Below, one piece after another: positions 32,954 through 34,156 of a stretch of DNA of 34,156 bases. Source of the DNA: Archaeoglobales archaeon (lineage in GTDB: Archaea > Halobacteriota > Archaeoglobi > Archaeoglobales > Archaeoglobaceae); NCBI GenBank assembly GCA_003662995.1, contig QMZC01000017.1, positions 1-34,156 of the forward strand, read 5' to 3'. Within the stretch, counting starts at the first letter, position 1; each line of letters opens with the position of its first letter. The position numbers and the translations under genes are program-made. The notes under the pieces were generated by a model. That model was not told the origin of the DNA. It searched no databases and was given only the letters and a program-made list of their open reading frames with translations.

Positions 32954-34156
32954 TCAGATAAGCACAGCGAGGGTCAAGAGCCCTGTCACATTTGGTGCAT
33001 AGTTTGCCAGAGCTTTCCACTCCCAGTCCCTAAACATGTCCTTCCTTATCTCAACCCATCTTTCAATAATCTCCCTTAGCTCTTCATTTGTTATCTTGCA
33101 ACCATCTGCTGTTCTTACAGAATAACCCTTCTCAGCGTGGTGGATTAGTAATCCCATCTCACTAAACAAGTTCTTCAGCCTTATCAGTCCTATAAGCCCC
33201 TCATCACCAGCCTTTTCTATCGTTGATTCTGGAATGCACGGATTAGGATAAACGACATCTTCGAGGGAGATGCAGCAATCGTCAACAGTCACCTCGTACT
33301 TCCCCAGCCTTAGCCTGCCGTACTTCTTAACTACGCTCTTAAGTATTGGTTTTGCATCCTCCTCCAGCTCTTCAACCGACTTGCCTTTTTCAACTCCGGC
33401 ATACTTGCACGCCAGACTGGTCAAATCTTTTAGCATGTTTGAGTGTCTAAGTACATTATATTCGTTGAATATTATGAATAGAAGCTGCTCCAGATCACTT
33501 CTGAATCTGCTCGAGTTAAATCTTGACAAGAACCACTTCACAAAATCCTCAACAGCGAAGAGTTCCTTAGCATACCCTGTATTTGTAACATCCAGAAGGG
33601 CATAAACTTCCCCGACAATCTTTCTTACCACAGGAAGTAGCGGGATGAGATTGCTTGGAGCTTCTACGAGTACGTAATTCTTCTCTATTTGCTTGAGAGT
33701 TTTAACCGTATAGCCGTCTGTTACAAGCGTCGTTTCCTTAACAAACTCCAGCCACTCTTCGTATGTCGTGACGAGACCTCCAGCGATTTCTCTCAGCTCC
33801 TTGTAGATTTTCTTTGAACCTACAACGAGATATCCGTAAGAAAAACCTTCCTCTGGTACATCAGTTACCTTTTCAGTGTAGATGATATGTTTACCTTCCA
33901 GTACTTCGTTAAGTAGTTCTTCTTTAGTGTGGTAGTGCGGCCCATCTCTTTCGAAATTACCAATTCTGTATACTTTGATCCTTTTTACAGTCTTCTCTTT
34001 ACTCAAATTGACCTCCTTAACACCATTCTTCTCCAAGAACTCGATGATTGCAGGATTGTCAACATAGACTGCATAAATCCCAGCATCTTCTAAATCTAAT
34101 TCCTTCTTTGAGTTTGGTCTCCTCTTCAAATAACCCGTCTTTCTCCCAGTCGCAGC
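32954..34156 (-). CDS. Unknown protein, 5' end outside the window, tail LLTLAVLI
   Basis: At least 400 residues are seen; the frame stays open to the window edge, so the start is not known (TTG 34129 is only an internal possibility). No family recognised. Early residues are basic (TGRKTGYLKRRPNSKKELDL), then YAVYVDNPAIIEFLEKNGVKEV, IKVYRIGNFERDGPHYHTKEE, and a strand GYLVVGSKKIYKEL. The middle is helical (AVEDFVKWFLSRFNSSRFRSD), followed by an all-alpha region with a few Cys (VTVDDCCISLEDVVYPNPC). It ends VTGLLTLAVLI, nearly the same as the LVLAVLV end of the next gene 40 bases downstream. It is the upstream member of the five-gene cluster seen here. Confidence 0.7.
   Translation of the reverse strand, partial: AATGRKTGYLKRRPNSKKELDLEDAGIYAVYVDNPAIIEFLEKNGVKEVNLSKEKTVKRIKVYRIGNFERDGPHYHTKEELLNEVLEGKHIIYTEKVTDVPEEGFSYGYLVVGSKKIYKELREIAGGLVTTYEEWLEFVKETTLVTDGYTVKTLKQIEKNYVLVEAPSNLIPLLPVVRKIVGEVYALLDVTNTGYAKELFAVEDFVKWFLSRFNSSRFRSDLEQLLFIIFNEYNVLRHSNMLKDLTSLACKYAGVEKGKSVEELEEDAKPILKSVVKKYGRLRLGKYEVTVDDCCISLEDVVYPNPCIPESTIEKAGDEGLIGLIRLKNLFSEMGLLIHHAEKGYSVRTADGCKITNEELREIIERWVEIRKDMFRDWEWKALANYAPNVTGLLTLAVLI

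Noticed and set aside
1-34156. CRISPR array, tRNA or rRNA gene, attachment-site tRNA for the transfer element
   Set aside because: No regularly spaced repeats, no cloverleaf-compatible sequence and no rRNA-like segment were found on reading both strands.

Overview
The window reads as archaeal chromosome, most likely an Archaeoglobales-type organism (Archaeoglobus, Geoglobus or Ferroglobus). This is an inference from gene content and signals: thiolase genes paired with DUF35 partners, beta-oxidation genes, an aldehyde:ferredoxin oxidoreductase, an HdrD-like Fe-S protein, an archaeal type IV pilin, Lrp and HTH-CBS regulators, TATA boxes about 25 bases before leaderless starts, and strong GGAGGTG ribosome sites elsewhere. 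No rRNA, tRNA or CRISPR array was recognised.

Positions 1-4800 are mobile-element debris around one Lrp/AsnC regulator. They hold an IS110 transposase cut by the window edge, a fragment and a frameshifted copy of one DDE transposase, an intact IS6-like element with a 9-bp direct repeat, and a transposase-like remnant.

Positions 4800-22800 form a fatty-acid / ketone catabolic island. The first plus-strand operon carries thiolase (broken), DUF35, an acyl-CoA dehydrogenase fragment, an intact acyl-CoA dehydrogenase, enoyl-CoA hydratase (frameshifted) and 3-hydroxyacyl-CoA dehydrogenase, followed by an HTH-CBS regulator. A decayed TnpB gene, a second frameshifted hydratase, an IS6 relic and a TRAP-permease fragment follow. 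Next, an aldehyde:ferredoxin oxidoreductase and an FAD-linked oxidase are joined head to head after both lost their 5' ends, followed by an HdrD-like Fe-S protein and an unknown 396-residue protein. An intact acetoacetyl-CoA synthetase, thiolase and DUF35 gene end the island. Lesions are dense here but absent from the long reading frames to the right, which argues for genuine decay, although some single-base lesions sit in homopolymers and could be sequencing errors.

Positions 23160-28825 hold a pilin-like gene divergent from a three-gene operon: a membrane-anchored VirB3/VirB4-N-like protein, a VirB4-like ATPase and a VirD4/TraG-like ATPase. The last carries a C-terminal region that looks like a PD-(D/E)XK nuclease fold. 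No relaxase is visible.

Positions 28890-34156 are all on the minus strand: a SplB-like radical SAM protein with a tiny membrane protein, a thioredoxin, and five closely packed unrecognised genes. All five end in a short hydrophobic C-terminal tail of the form L-[AC]-x-[LCI]-[ILV]-stop, and two of them are diverged paralogues with an N-terminal CxxCxHFGY zinc-finger-like motif. This five-gene cluster is the best candidate for an undescribed multi-protein system.
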